In this document: piece by piece, positions 52,926 to 61,577 of the stretch
Numbering within the stretch: position 1 is the first letter of the stretch
How the letters are laid out: the number at the start of each line of letters is the position of its first letter
Assembly (NCBI GenBank): GCA_040220875.1
Contig: JAVJVX010000006.1
Coordinates: 332,174-396,173, forward strand
Direction of reading: 5' to 3'
DNA length: 64,000 nt
Origin: Alphaproteobacteria bacterium
GTDB lineage: Bacteria; Pseudomonadota; Alphaproteobacteria; JAVJVX01
Made by a program: the position numbers and the translations under genes
The notes under the pieces: generated by a model
Database searches by the model: none
The model's input: only the letters and a program-made list of their open reading frames with translations
What the model was told of the DNA's origin: nothing

Positions 52926-54350
52926 ATGGCTCCTGTGACTCGAAGAGCGACTGCCCCATCGGCCGGGCGCCTGGCGGAACGGATCGTCCTCTACGGATTT
53001 CTCGCCATCGTCTTTCTGGCGCCCCTGCCCTTCGGCAGCAACCGTCCCTGGTCATGGAGCATGCTGAGTCTGTCCGTGGGCGGGCTGCTCTTCCTCTGGG
53101 CGGTGGCCGCATGGCGCGCGCCCGGCCTTGTCCGCGTGCCGGCGACCTGGCACCTGCCACTGACCATTCCCTTCGTCCTCTTCCTGCTTTGGGTCGCGGT
53201 CCAGGCGGCGAGCTGGACGCCGGCATCCTGGCATCATGAAGCCTGGGCCGAGTTCGAGGCCATGCTGGGCCACGATTTCGCCGGCGCCATCAGCCTCAAC
53301 CCCGAAGACAGCTGGACCGAGATGATGCGGATCATCGCCTATGGCGGCGCCTTCTGGCTTGCCATGCAACTGGGCCGGGAACGCGCGAACGCCGTCTTGC
53401 TGACCGAAACGATTGTCGCCGCAACCGGCCTTTATGCTTTTTACGGTCTTGTCGTTTATTTTTCCGGCAACGATTTTGTCCTCTGGTATCCCAAATGGGC
53501 TTATCCCGAGGTGCTCACAAGCACCTTTGTCGGCCGGAACAACTACGCCACCTATGCCGGCATGGGGGTCGTCGTCGGGCTGGCGATGGTCTTTCGCGAA
53601 ATCCGCAATACGGCGCGACACGACGTCCTGACCAGGCACAGTTTTTTCGATCTGACCGAAAAATTGCGGCTGCGCGCATTTCTGCTGGGACTGGCGGTGC
53701 TCCTCAACGGATTCGCGTTGTTGCTGACACAATCGAGAGGCGGCTTCCTCGCGACATTGGCCGGCGTCATGACGTTTGGTTTCGTCATCATGCGGCGCCG
53801 GCAAGTCGGGTTGAGAACATGGATTTTGTCACTTGGTGGCCTTCTGGTTGCGGTCGCGTTTTTCATGCAGATCGCCGGGGCGGGCCTGGTGTCGCGGCTG
53901 GGGCAGACGGAAACGGGCGAAGCCGATTCGCGCTCGGAAGCGTATGCCCTGTCGCTTGAAGTGATCCGCGACCATCCCTGGATAGGGACCGGGCTGGGAA
54001 CATACCAGGAAGTGTTTCACCGCTACCGCGACCGCGACATGTCCTCGCTGACACCTGATTCGGATCACGCGCACAACACCTATCTCGAGCTTTGGCTGGA
54101 GACGGGCCTGATCGGCTTCGTTCTGCTGATGAGTCCGATTGTGTTGGTGACGCTGGCGGTCGCACGCGCAGCCATCACGCGTCGGCGCAGCTATACCTTC
54201 CCGGCCGCCGCACTGGGTGTGGCGGTCCTTGTGGGCGTGCACGCGCTGGCTGATTTCAGCGTCGAGATGCCGGCCGTGGCGCTGACATTCGTGGCCCTCC
54301 TCGGGCTCGGTTACAGCCAGTCGCGTCACGTGGGTGAGGAGTTCACCTGA
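52926..54350 (+). CDS. O-antigen ligase/Wzy-like membrane protein
   Basis: This 474-residue protein has about twelve hydrophobic segments and the Wzy_C signature region: LLTQSRGGFLATLAG, then a periplasmic loop with SEAYALSLEVIRDHPWIGTGLGT written as separate motifs SEAYALSLEVI and HPWIGTGLGTY, and HAHNTYLELWLETGLIGF. The start is 1 nt after the sugar-transferase stop, so they are coupled. It could be the polymerase or a ligase; the - strand gene at 46569 is the other candidate. Confidence 0.88.
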   Translation: MAPVTRRATAPSAGRLAERIVLYGFLAIVFLAPLPFGSNRPWSWSMLSLSVGGLLFLWAVAAWRAPGLVRVPATWHLPLTIPFVLFLLWVAVQAASWTPASWHHEAWAEFEAMLGHDFAGAISLNPEDSWTEMMRIIAYGGAFWLAMQLGRERANAVLLTETIVAATGLYAFYGLVVYFSGNDFVLWYPKWAYPEVLTSTFVGRNNYATYAGMGVVVGLAMVFREIRNTARHDVLTRHSFFDLTEKLRLRAFLLGLAVLLNGFALLLTQSRGGFLATLAGVMTFGFVIMRRRQVGLRTWILSLGGLLVAVAFFMQIAGAGLVSRLGQTETGEADSRSEAYALSLEVIRDHPWIGTGLGTYQEVFHRYRDRDMSSLTPDSDHAHNTYLELWLETGLIGFVLLMSPIVLVTLAVARAAITRRRSYTFPAAALGVAVLVGVHALADFSVEMPAVALTFVALLGLGYSQSRHVGEEFT

Positions 54351-54394
54351 GCGCCGGCCCTGCCGCGCCCTGTCGGGGTGAAGAACAGACGCTT

Positions 54395-55099
54395 CTAGAA
54401 ATCGCGCCGCATGAGATAGATCCGGTCGAATTCGGCGCGGAGGGCGGGCTCCTCCACCAGAGCCGGCCGGATCATGTGGCCGGCCGTATGGCGACGGGCC
54501 AGACGGCCGAGGTCATAAATATCGTGGCGCGCGGCCGCAAGGAACTGGGTTTGCAGCAATCGGCGTGTCTCCGGGCCAAGGAACGGCCACAGCACGACCC
54601 CCAGCCGCGCGCGTTGCCAGACCAGTTTCGGCGAATAGGGCGCGACCAGAATGGCGTTGCGGAGCAGGCGGTCAGTGTCGGGCCCGATTCCGTCGAGCCG
54701 GAGGCTGGTCTCGAGCAGATGCGCCCACGCGTAGGGTTGGCTCGGGTTCAACTCGAGAGCCCAGAGATCGATCGCCCGCGCCGCCGCCAGAAATTCCTGC
54801 CCCCTGGGCGTCGTGTATCCGGCGAGGCGGGCCTGCGCCAGGCGAAGCGCACCCAGTTCGGCCGCCATGCCGCCTTCCTGGTGCCATTTGAGCCCGCGCA
54901 CATAACCGTCAGTCGCGTCATTCAGATCTTCGACCGCGACCGTCTCGTCGGCCGCCAGCCGGGCGACCACGGCGCGGTGTGAGGCGGTGAACCCGCCGCC
55001 CATCATGCGCGGGAGTGCCAGGGCGATGAGCGCGACCGACAGAAGCAGAAGCCCGATAAGTCCCGATTTCCCCATCGTCCAATCCGGCCCGGCGATCAA
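54395..55099 (-). CDS. Membrane-anchored protein of unknown function in polysaccharide locus
   Basis: I do not recognise this 234-residue protein. It has one N-terminal membrane helix (GLIGLLLLSVALIALALP) and then an alpha-helical, probably periplasmic domain with TPR-like helix pairs, for example ALELNPSQPYAWAHLLETSL and RNAILVAPYSPKLVWQRARL. The TTG start at 55099 overlaps the wzc stop (TTGA); an ATG at 55075 is an alternative that begins right at the helix. Coupling to wzc suggests it works with the export or chain-length machinery. Confidence 0.75.
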   Translation of the reverse strand: MIAGPDWTMGKSGLIGLLLLSVALIALALPRMMGGGFTASHRAVVARLAADETVAVEDLNDATDGYVRGLKWHQEGGMAAELGALRLAQARLAGYTTPRGQEFLAAARAIDLWALELNPSQPYAWAHLLETSLRLDGIGPDTDRLLRNAILVAPYSPKLVWQRARLGVVLWPFLGPETRRLLQTQFLAAARHDIYDLGRLARRHTAGHMIRPALVEEPALRAEFDRIYLMRRDF

Positions 55100-57486
55100 T
55101 CCGCGTAATACTTGTGATAGGAATCGAAGTAGTGGCTGGTGCGCCCGTGATCATAGGATGCGTGTTGATGGGCATCCACCTGGGTGAGCACCACGCCCGC
55201 CATGTCTGCCCCCGCCTCGATAAGCTGGCGGGCCGCGACGACGGACGAGTCCCGCCGCGTCTTCGCCCAGCGCACGCAAAAGACCACTTTATCCGCAAGC
55301 CGGGCCAGGATCAGCGTATCGGAGACCGCGAGCAGGGGCGGCGAGTCCAGAACGACGAGGTCGTAGTTGCGTGTAAATTGGTGGATCAGGCTGGTCATGT
55401 GCATCGATCCCAGCATGTCGGCCGGGTTGGGGGCGTGCGCGCCCGCGGTCAGAATATGAACGCCGGATTTCGTATCGAATTCGAGCACGTCGTCAAGCGT
55501 CACCTCTCCCAGGAGATAATCCGTCAGGCCCCGTTCGTTCGGAAGGCCGAGATATTCATGCACGGACGGGCTGCGCAGATCGCAATCCACAATGATTGCA
55601 CGCTGGCCGGCCTTGGCGGCCGAGCAGGCAAGGGAAAGAGAGACCGATGACTTGCCTTCACGCGGCACGGCCGAAGAAACGACGACCGATTTCGGCGCCT
55701 TGTCGACATTACTGAGCATGAGCCCGGTTCGCAGCGATCGGACCGCCTCGCCAAAGACGGAATTGGGTCGTTCGACCGCGATTTCGTGGGGCATTTTCGC
55801 CGTGCCCCGACGGCGACTGGACGTACCGACCGCGGGCAGCACGCCGATGACCGGCAGCCCGAGCACCGTCTCGACCTGAGAAACGCTGCGGAAGCCTGCG
55901 TCGAGATACTCGACGACAAAGGCACCGAACACGCCCACACCGAGGGACACGATGAAGGCCAGCAGCACCAGGCCGCGCTTGTTCGGGAAATAGGGCCGGC
56001 CCGGCACCACGGCACGCGAGATGATCCGCGCATCCGCCTGCTGGAGGCTTTCATCCTGGATACGCGTTTCCTTGAGGCGCGTGAGCATGGTTTCATACAG
56101 GCGCTCGTTCGCTTCCACCTCGGTCTCGAGGGCGCGAATCGTAACCTCCGCCTCACTCTGCTGATCGATCCGGACGCGTAACCGTTCCAGCTCGTTCTCG
56201 ATATTGGCTTCTCGCACACGGGCGAGCTCGGCCTCGTTCTCAAGATTTCGGGCGATCTTGACAACTTCGGTCTGAATGCTGTCGCGCAGTTCCTTGAGTT
56301 CGTTGGTCGCCAGGTCCAGCTTGGGATGGCCGTCACGCAACTGGGTGCGCAACTCGGCGATTTTCCGGGCCACCTGGGCTTCCTGTTCACGAAGGCGCTG
56401 GATAAGGGTCGAATCCAGAACCGCGGCGGCGGTTTCGAGACCGCCCTCGGACTCCATCAACTCGCCAACCTGTGACGCGCGGGCCTCTGCCTCGGCTCGC
56501 GCCGTGCGTGCCTTCGACAGATCGGCGCTGAGCTCGGCAAGCTGGGTTTGCAGAACGGAGGTGCCGGCCACCTCAACATAGCCCGAATCGCGACGGAACT
56601 CCTCAAGCCGACGCTTGGTCTCGACCAGCCGCTGGCGCAGATCCTCGACCCGCGTATCGAGCCAGGCCGTTGCCTGACGAGTGACGTCGGTCTTGCGGTT
56701 CAATTGGTCGAGAATGTAAACCTCGGCCAGGGTGTTGGCGGCCAGGGCGGCGAACTCGGGATCGGTCGAGATATATTCGATCGTGATCACGCGCGAACGC
56801 TCGGACGGCGTGATTTCGAGACCCGAGAGGAAATAATCGATCACATCCTCACGCCACTCGGCCTCCTCGGCCGCCACCTCGGCCTCGGACGGCTCGTCGT
56901 CGATATCGAGGCGATCACCATTAAGCACGTCCGGGGCGGGCAGGATCGCATCCACAACCGCGTCGCTCACGCCCTTGAGCCAGGTCTTGACGGTCCCGAT
57001 CACGGCGCGGAACGCGCTTTCCGGCTCGTCCTCGCCGGTAAACAAAGGGTGCTCGGTCAGGTTCAACCGGTCCACGATCTGGGCCGCGAGTTCGCGCGAC
57101 GACAATACGGCGGCCTGGGTTTCCTGGGTGTAGTAATCGTTGGACAGGCCCTGCGCGACGGAATCGATGTCGACCACGTTCTGCTTGCCGCTCTCCACGA
57201 TGATATCGGCATCGGCGCTGTAAAGCGGCGTGAGCTGGTTTACATAGACCGCCGCCACGGCGGTGATGAACACGACGACGGCGGCGATCAGGACCTTGCG
57301 TCGCAGGAGGACCTCGAAGAGCGCCTTCAGGTTGAGAGCGGACTCGTCATCCTCCTGGCCGCCGAACCCGCGCGCGACTGCCGGCCGGCCGCGCCCGGCC
57401 GGGTCGTGGTGCTCCGGATCCTGGCCCGGACTTTCGAAGGGAATCGTGTTCGCCACGTGCCTGATCGTCCCTTGGCGGGACGACAC
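55096..57486 (-). CDS. wzc: Wzc-type polysaccharide co-polymerase with tyrosine kinase
   Basis: This 796-residue protein combines a Wzz chain-length domain and a BY-kinase. A first membrane helix is near residues 64-84 (VLIAAVVVFITAVAAVYV), a long periplasmic coiled-coil region spans about 270-500, and a second helix is in LVLLAFIVSLGVGVFGAFVV. The kinase has Walker A SAVPREGKSSVSLSLA, Walker A' IIVDCDLRSPSVH and Walker B YDLVVLDSPP. The C-terminus is a tyrosine cluster (SYDHGRTSHYFDSYHKYY), the usual autophosphorylation site. GAGGG precedes the GTG at 57486; a GTG at 57453 is possible. It is fused, not split as in many Gram-positives. Confidence 0.94.
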   Translation of the reverse strand: MSSRQGTIRHVANTIPFESPGQDPEHHDPAGRGRPAVARGFGGQEDDESALNLKALFEVLLRRKVLIAAVVVFITAVAAVYVNQLTPLYSADADIIVESGKQNVVDIDSVAQGLSNDYYTQETQAAVLSSRELAAQIVDRLNLTEHPLFTGEDEPESAFRAVIGTVKTWLKGVSDAVVDAILPAPDVLNGDRLDIDDEPSEAEVAAEEAEWREDVIDYFLSGLEITPSERSRVITIEYISTDPEFAALAANTLAEVYILDQLNRKTDVTRQATAWLDTRVEDLRQRLVETKRRLEEFRRDSGYVEVAGTSVLQTQLAELSADLSKARTARAEAEARASQVGELMESEGGLETAAAVLDSTLIQRLREQEAQVARKIAELRTQLRDGHPKLDLATNELKELRDSIQTEVVKIARNLENEAELARVREANIENELERLRVRIDQQSEAEVTIRALETEVEANERLYETMLTRLKETRIQDESLQQADARIISRAVVPGRPYFPNKRGLVLLAFIVSLGVGVFGAFVVEYLDAGFRSVSQVETVLGLPVIGVLPAVGTSSRRRGTAKMPHEIAVERPNSVFGEAVRSLRTGLMLSNVDKAPKSVVVSSAVPREGKSSVSLSLACSAAKAGQRAIIVDCDLRSPSVHEYLGLPNERGLTDYLLGEVTLDDVLEFDTKSGVHILTAGAHAPNPADMLGSMHMTSLIHQFTRNYDLVVLDSPPLLAVSDTLILARLADKVVFCVRWAKTRRDSSVVAARQLIEAGADMAGVVLTQVDAHQHASYDHGRTSHYFDSYHKYYAD

Positions 57487-57616
57487 GGGTCGCCCTCGCT
57501 CATGTTTCGCTGCCCGCGTCCGGGCCCCAGCCTCCGAGCAAGTTCCGGGCCAGGCCCGACCCGCAGGCCGGGGTCATCGCCCCCTTGCCGATCAAGCCGG
57601 CCTTCCCGAAAAAATC

Positions 57617-57725
57617 GGGTTAACCTAAGTATTTACCAAGGAAAATTAAATAGTTAATTGGACTATCTAAACTAAAAATGAAGATTAACTCTAAGATTAC
57701 AATAAATTGTGTCTTTTACTCTTCA
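57617..57725. promoter_or_regulatory. AT-rich island between wza and wzc
   Basis: About 110 bp of strikingly AT-rich sequence in a GC-rich genome, containing GTTAACC, TTAAATAGTTAATTGG and several TTAA/TAAA steps. It lies in the 264-nt gap between wza and wzc and should hold a promoter for wzc and sites for nucleoid-type or CtrA-like regulators. I see no exact TTAA-N7-TTAA match. A short CCCGA/TCGGG hairpin with an A-rich loop (57605-57619) sits at its edge. Confidence 0.5.
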
Positions 57726-57750
57726 GGCCTACCAGAACTGGGGCGATCGG

Positions 57751-58362
57751 TCAGAACAGCCGGCGCTCCACCTCGAGCGTGTCACCTGGCAGGACGAGGT
57801 CTTCGAGATCGAGATAGTCGAAATCCGAGCCGTCAGCCTCGAGTCCGTCGCGCACGAGGACCACGTCGCTGGTCCGTGCCCGGCGGGTGAAACCACCCGC
57901 AATCGCCACCGCCTGGCGCACCGTCAGCCCGTTGACATAATCGTACCGGCCGGGCCGGTTGACCTCGCCCAGAATATAGAACGGGCGGTAATTGACGACA
58001 TCGACGCTGACCCGCGGATTGACGAGAAAATCGCGATCGAGGACCGTGCTCAGCTTTTCATGAAATTGCGCGACCGTAAGCCCTCCCGCCTGGAGTTGGC
58101 CCACGAGGGGGATGGACAGGTTGCCCTGGCCGTCGACCTCGAATTCGCCCGAAAGATCGGCCTGGCCAAAAACCGTGACCTTGAGCTTGTCGCCCGGCCC
58201 GAGCTTGTAAGCTGTCGCAAGCCCCTGCCCGGCGTTCGAGCGAGCCGGGGGCGAAGCCGATTCCTGGGCCCGCGCGCCGGCCGGGCCGAGCCCGGTCGTC
58301 AGGCTGGCCCACACAAAAATCGTGGCAACGAGAAAAAGGCTGACTGTTTTCATTGGGATCAT
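57751..58362 (-). CDS. wza: Wza-type polysaccharide export protein (Poly_export/SLBB)
   Basis: This protein forms or feeds the outer-membrane export channel. From the ATG at 58362 (AGGCAGGA before it) it has 203 residues: a signal peptide (MKTVSLFLVATIFVWA, cleavage near ARAQ), the Poly_export domain (YKLGPGDKLKVTVFGQ, DGQGNLSIPLVGQLQAGG) and one SLBB domain (RPFYILGEVNRPGRYDYV, GLTVRQAVAIAGGFTRRA). No lipobox cysteine is present, and it is shorter than E. coli Wza (about 380), so it is the short alphaproteobacterial type and may rely on the beta-barrel protein upstream for the outer-membrane pore. Confidence 0.92.
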   Translation of the reverse strand: MIPMKTVSLFLVATIFVWASLTTGLGPAGARAQESASPPARSNAGQGLATAYKLGPGDKLKVTVFGQADLSGEFEVDGQGNLSIPLVGQLQAGGLTVAQFHEKLSTVLDRDFLVNPRVSVDVVNYRPFYILGEVNRPGRYDYVNGLTVRQAVAIAGGFTRRARTSDVVLVRDGLEADGSDFDYLDLEDLVLPGDTLEVERRLF

Positions 58363-58370
58363 CAATCCTG

Positions 58371-58463
58371 CCTGACCTTGGCCTGACCTTGGCCAGATTT
58401 TGGCCAGATTTGGCCGGATTTGGCCGGATTTGGCCAGACTTGGCGAGACTTGGCCGGATTGGC
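58371..58463 (-). repeat. About 10-bp tandem repeat (x9) in the wza leader
   Basis: Nine imperfect units of 9-11 bp ending in TTGG (CCTGACCTTGG, CCAGATTTGG, CCGGATTTGG and variants on the + strand) fill the leader from 9 nt before the wza ATG. The spacing is about one helical turn. Units nearest the start carry AAGG/CAGG cores on the coding strand. Confidence 0.88.
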
Positions 58464-58523
58464 TCGGCATCACCGCTAAGCCTGTGACGCGCCCGCTTGT
58501 CGGCGCCCGGCACAGCGGCCCAA

Positions 58524-58553
58524 CTTATGTTTTCCTTTGCCGGTCCAAGTCAA
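58524..58553 (-). promoter_or_regulatory. Candidate sigma-70 promoter for wza
   Basis: On the - strand TTGACT (58553-58548) and CATAAG (58529-58524) are separated by 18 nt. Transcription would begin about 155 nt before the wza ATG and run through the 10-bp repeat tract. Confidence 0.5.
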
Positions 58554-58596
58554 GGGCCGCTCATGTCCGGGCGCCTGCCAAGCGCTCAATAAATCG

Positions 58597-60018
58597 TTAC
58601 AGCTGGCTCCCCAAACTCAGGGTGATGCGGTTATTGGTGAAATTTGAGGTGGGGGAGTCCGACTCCCGCTCGTCGAACTCGTAATTCAGCCGCGCGAAAA
58701 AGAACCGGTTAATGAGGTATTTCACCCCGAGGGCCCCCGCGAAATTCTTGTCGACACGTCCGATGCCGCGGAATTCGTCGTGCTCGAACCCGACAAGACC
58801 ATCAAAAATCACATTATGGAGAGGCGCGTAATCGACGCTCAACTCCACCATGTCGATCACGCGGCCCGACTGGGTGCTGGCGGTCGTCTCGCCGATCTCC
58901 CGCCCGAACTGAAGATCGAGCGTCATGAGATCCGTCGGGTTCCACAGGACCCGCCCCTCATAGGACAGCCCGCCGATATCCTTGAGGCTGGGGGATTCAA
59001 AGAGTTCGCGTTCCCAGCCCACGCCGACCTCGACGAAGGTGACACCGGATGCGTCCCAGGTCACGCCGGCGCGCGCGCGGTAGCTTTTCGAGTCCTTGTC
59101 CAGCCCGCTGCGGTCCGTTCCCAGAACGAACTGATCGGTCCCGACGGCTGGCTCGATGAACAGGGTCGTGCCGGGTGAGACGGTGTAGCCGACACGCTGG
59201 ACCAGCTCCAGCGTGTCCTCGTCGCGCGTATCGTTGTCGATATCCCCCGTGTCCCGCCAGTCTGCGCGCCGGCCGCTCAGGCGGGTGCGCAACAGGCCGA
59301 CATCCGAATCGTATTCGAGCGTGGATTCGAATCCGTAATTCAACTGGCGCGCTGGCGACGGCGAGGCGCGCAGGGAATCCAGGGATGAGCGCGATTCCGT
59401 CTCGCGTTCGACGAAGACCGAGGATCGCAGTGTGGTGAAGAGCCCGATATCCAGCCGGTTTTCGAACGCTGCCCGGTAATCGAAGTAATCCTCGCTGTTG
59501 AAATCGCGGTGCCGCGCGTATTCCGAGGACAGTTTCAGCGCGACGCTGTGATTTACCCAGTCCGATTCGATCTCGATCTCGGGATTGGCGATAAAGATGA
59601 CGTCATCGGACTCGTTGGCGTTCTCGCGGAAAATGTTGTCGTCATAAACGGTTTCAAGCTCGAGCTTGGGCCTGATCTCGAAACTCGCAAGCTTGGGCAT
59701 GAGGTACATGGATTGCGGCCGGCGCGGCTGGCCGAGAGTTTCGCCGACCGCGTACCAGAGTTGGCGTGCGTTCACGCCGATGGGGTCGTATTCCGGACGC
59801 GGTTCGTTGCGAACCGATTCCCTCTCCGCCGTGCCCGCTTCGATCGCCTGGGCCCAGCCCGGTGATTCCGGCATGGCGAGAAAGAGCGCCAGAGCGAGGA
59901 TCGGGATCCGGACGCTGGCCGGCCGGGGCGCGGACACCGGCGGCGGCGCGGTCGTGGCGATAGGGGGACGCAGTGACACCCGGTTCACCGCGGTCCTTGC
60001 CGCCGCGACAGGGCGCAC
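58597..60018 (-). CDS. Outer-membrane beta-barrel protein (BBP2-like)
   Basis: This 473-residue protein has a signal sequence (VRIPILALALFLAMPESPGWAQA) and then many alternating amphipathic strands rich in aromatic ends, such as FEIRPKLELETVYDDNIF, SVALKLSSEYARHRDF, FTTLRSSVFVERET and FFFARLNYEFDERE, finishing with ITLSLGSQL and a C-terminal hydrophobic residue. This is the pattern of VpsM/BBP2_2-type barrels often next to polysaccharide export genes. It likely forms the outer-membrane exit. The GTG at 60018 is used; a GTG at 59979 is also possible. Confidence 0.82.
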   Translation of the reverse strand: MRPVAAARTAVNRVSLRPPIATTAPPPVSAPRPASVRIPILALALFLAMPESPGWAQAIEAGTAERESVRNEPRPEYDPIGVNARQLWYAVGETLGQPRRPQSMYLMPKLASFEIRPKLELETVYDDNIFRENANESDDVIFIANPEIEIESDWVNHSVALKLSSEYARHRDFNSEDYFDYRAAFENRLDIGLFTTLRSSVFVERETESRSSLDSLRASPSPARQLNYGFESTLEYDSDVGLLRTRLSGRRADWRDTGDIDNDTRDEDTLELVQRVGYTVSPGTTLFIEPAVGTDQFVLGTDRSGLDKDSKSYRARAGVTWDASGVTFVEVGVGWERELFESPSLKDIGGLSYEGRVLWNPTDLMTLDLQFGREIGETTASTQSGRVIDMVELSVDYAPLHNVIFDGLVGFEHDEFRGIGRVDKNFAGALGVKYLINRFFFARLNYEFDERESDSPTSNFTNNRITLSLGSQL

Positions 60019-60021
60019 ATC

Positions 60022-61161
60022 TTAGTTCGGGCTTGGAACGGCCACATCCGCGAATTCCGGGTCAGGCAATCCCAGGGCATCGAGCAGTTGTTCCTGACCG
60101 GTATCGGGCAGGACGTCCGTCAGTGTCTCCGACACGGCCTGGGCGACCTGGGATTCCAGCTCGTAAATCTCGTTCAGGTTCACCATGTATTCTTCTGCTT
60201 CTGCGCTGGGCGCAAACTGGCTCTCCTGGTCGGCCGGCTCGATCACGGCGCCGGTCAGGTAGCTCTTCAGCTGATTGCGGTTAAATCCCGGGATTTCAAG
60301 ATCGAGCTCGCCATTGGTGACCACCACCTCAATGACGATCGCCCCGCCCTGGTCACCCGAGAAACTGCGCGAGCCTTCGATTACACTCCGGGAATCGTTC
60401 CCCAGGATCGACATCGGCGTCCACTGGTCGGGCCGTGTCGTCTGAATCCGGATGGGCACTCCATTGACCCGGATGCCCGATCCGAAGGGCGCGAAGAGCG
60501 TTGGATCGCCAATGTCTTCCGTCAGCAGCACGAGACGATAGGTACCGTTCTTCAGCGCCACCTTGAACCCCTCGAGCCCGATGATACCGTCATCCAGCAC
60601 GCTGCCCTCGCCGGGGCGGCGAATGGCCGAGCCACCCTCGGCATTGAGGCGGATCCGCGGATCGTTCGCCGCGATTCGTTCGAACCCTGCGGCCGCCGGC
60701 GCGTCGGGCGGGCCGAAATCGAAAGCGAAGGTCCCTTCGCGCGGTCGAAAATCGCGTTCCACGCCGACCTGAATCACACGCGACGAGCTCAGCCCCGTGG
60801 CCGCGACCTGGGCGACCCGGCTCACGGCTGCCGTCACCTGCTCCGCGTTACCGCCCGCATCCTTGAGTGCGAGCAGAAGCTGGCGGGCCCGGCGCGCGAC
60901 CACCTTCGGGCTTGCTTCGCCCTGGCGCAGATAGGAATCAACCAGCGCCATGCCGTCCTCCGAGCCGGAAAGCGCGCCGGTCAATGCGGCCGGCGGCACC
61001 GGTTCGAGCGCGGGATCGCCTTCGGGCGCGGTCTGGGCCAGTACCGGCCCGGCAAGGCCGAGGATGAGGGACAGGACGAGAGCGAGGGACAGACGGGCCC
61101 CGGCAAGTCCCGAGCCCGTGTTGATCCGTCGAAGACGTGTCCCAGCGTGAGGCGAAGCCAT
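60022..61161 (-). CDS. Secreted protein with galactose-binding-like domain, function unknown
   Basis: This 379-residue product has a signal peptide (LSLALVLSLILGLAGPVLAQ) and a middle part that looks like a galactose-binding/CBM-type jelly roll: EGTFAFDFGPPDAPAAAGFE, followed by LKNGTYRLVLLTEDIGDP and GGAIVIEVVVTNGELDLEI. The N-terminal 100 residues are helical; the acidic C-terminus has no anchor. AAGGGA precedes the ATG at 61161. It is the first gene of the - strand run hyp-barrel-wza-wzc-hyp, 3 nt from the barrel gene. A polysaccharide-binding or modifying role is inferred only from domain and place. Confidence 0.75.
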   Translation of the reverse strand: MASPHAGTRLRRINTGSGLAGARLSLALVLSLILGLAGPVLAQTAPEGDPALEPVPPAALTGALSGSEDGMALVDSYLRQGEASPKVVARRARQLLLALKDAGGNAEQVTAAVSRVAQVAATGLSSSRVIQVGVERDFRPREGTFAFDFGPPDAPAAAGFERIAANDPRIRLNAEGGSAIRRPGEGSVLDDGIIGLEGFKVALKNGTYRLVLLTEDIGDPTLFAPFGSGIRVNGVPIRIQTTRPDQWTPMSILGNDSRSVIEGSRSFSGDQGGAIVIEVVVTNGELDLEIPGFNRNQLKSYLTGAVIEPADQESQFAPSAEAEEYMVNLNEIYELESQVAQAVSETLTDVLPDTGQEQLLDALGLPDPEFADVAVPSPN

Positions 61162-61417
61162 GATCCGATCCCTTCCCGTCCGAACATTCCCCGGAACTCG
61201 TTTCGGCCCGGTAAACGGGCCCAAATTCGCCCGGCCCGGCCGCGCGCATCGATGCGCCGCGCGCAAGGCGCCGCAAGTATAGTGCCACTGGCCCCGCCGA
61301 GGATAGATTCTTGACGCTATTCCCGGCACTTAAGAAACGCCCGGCCGGCCTGGCCCGGCCGCCTTGCGGCAAGGACGTCTGAGACGTCCCGTCTCCTCAT
61401 ACACATTCATTTTGACT

Positions 61418-61446
61418 TGCAAAATGGGAATTTTTGCCATTTTGCA
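61418..61446. promoter_or_regulatory. Perfect 10-bp inverted repeat
   Basis: TGCAAAATGG (61418-61427) and CCATTTTGCA (61437-61446) flank a 9-nt T-rich centre. It lies 257 nt before the secreted-protein start and 222 nt before the PAS-gene start. Operator or hairpin. Confidence 0.45.
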
Positions 61447-61577
61447 GGATCGGAACCGGGTCTGGCGCCTGGCTGAACCCCGAATTTCGGCATATTCAGC
61501 GGATATTAAGAAATAAATCCGAATGTTAACCATCCCGCGGGGTGAGCCGCGGGACGGACCGCCGGACCGAGGCTGTC

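Noticed and set aside
58371..58463. CRISPR-like array
   Set aside because: Units of about 10 bp are contiguous with no unique spacers, and no cas genes exist nearby.
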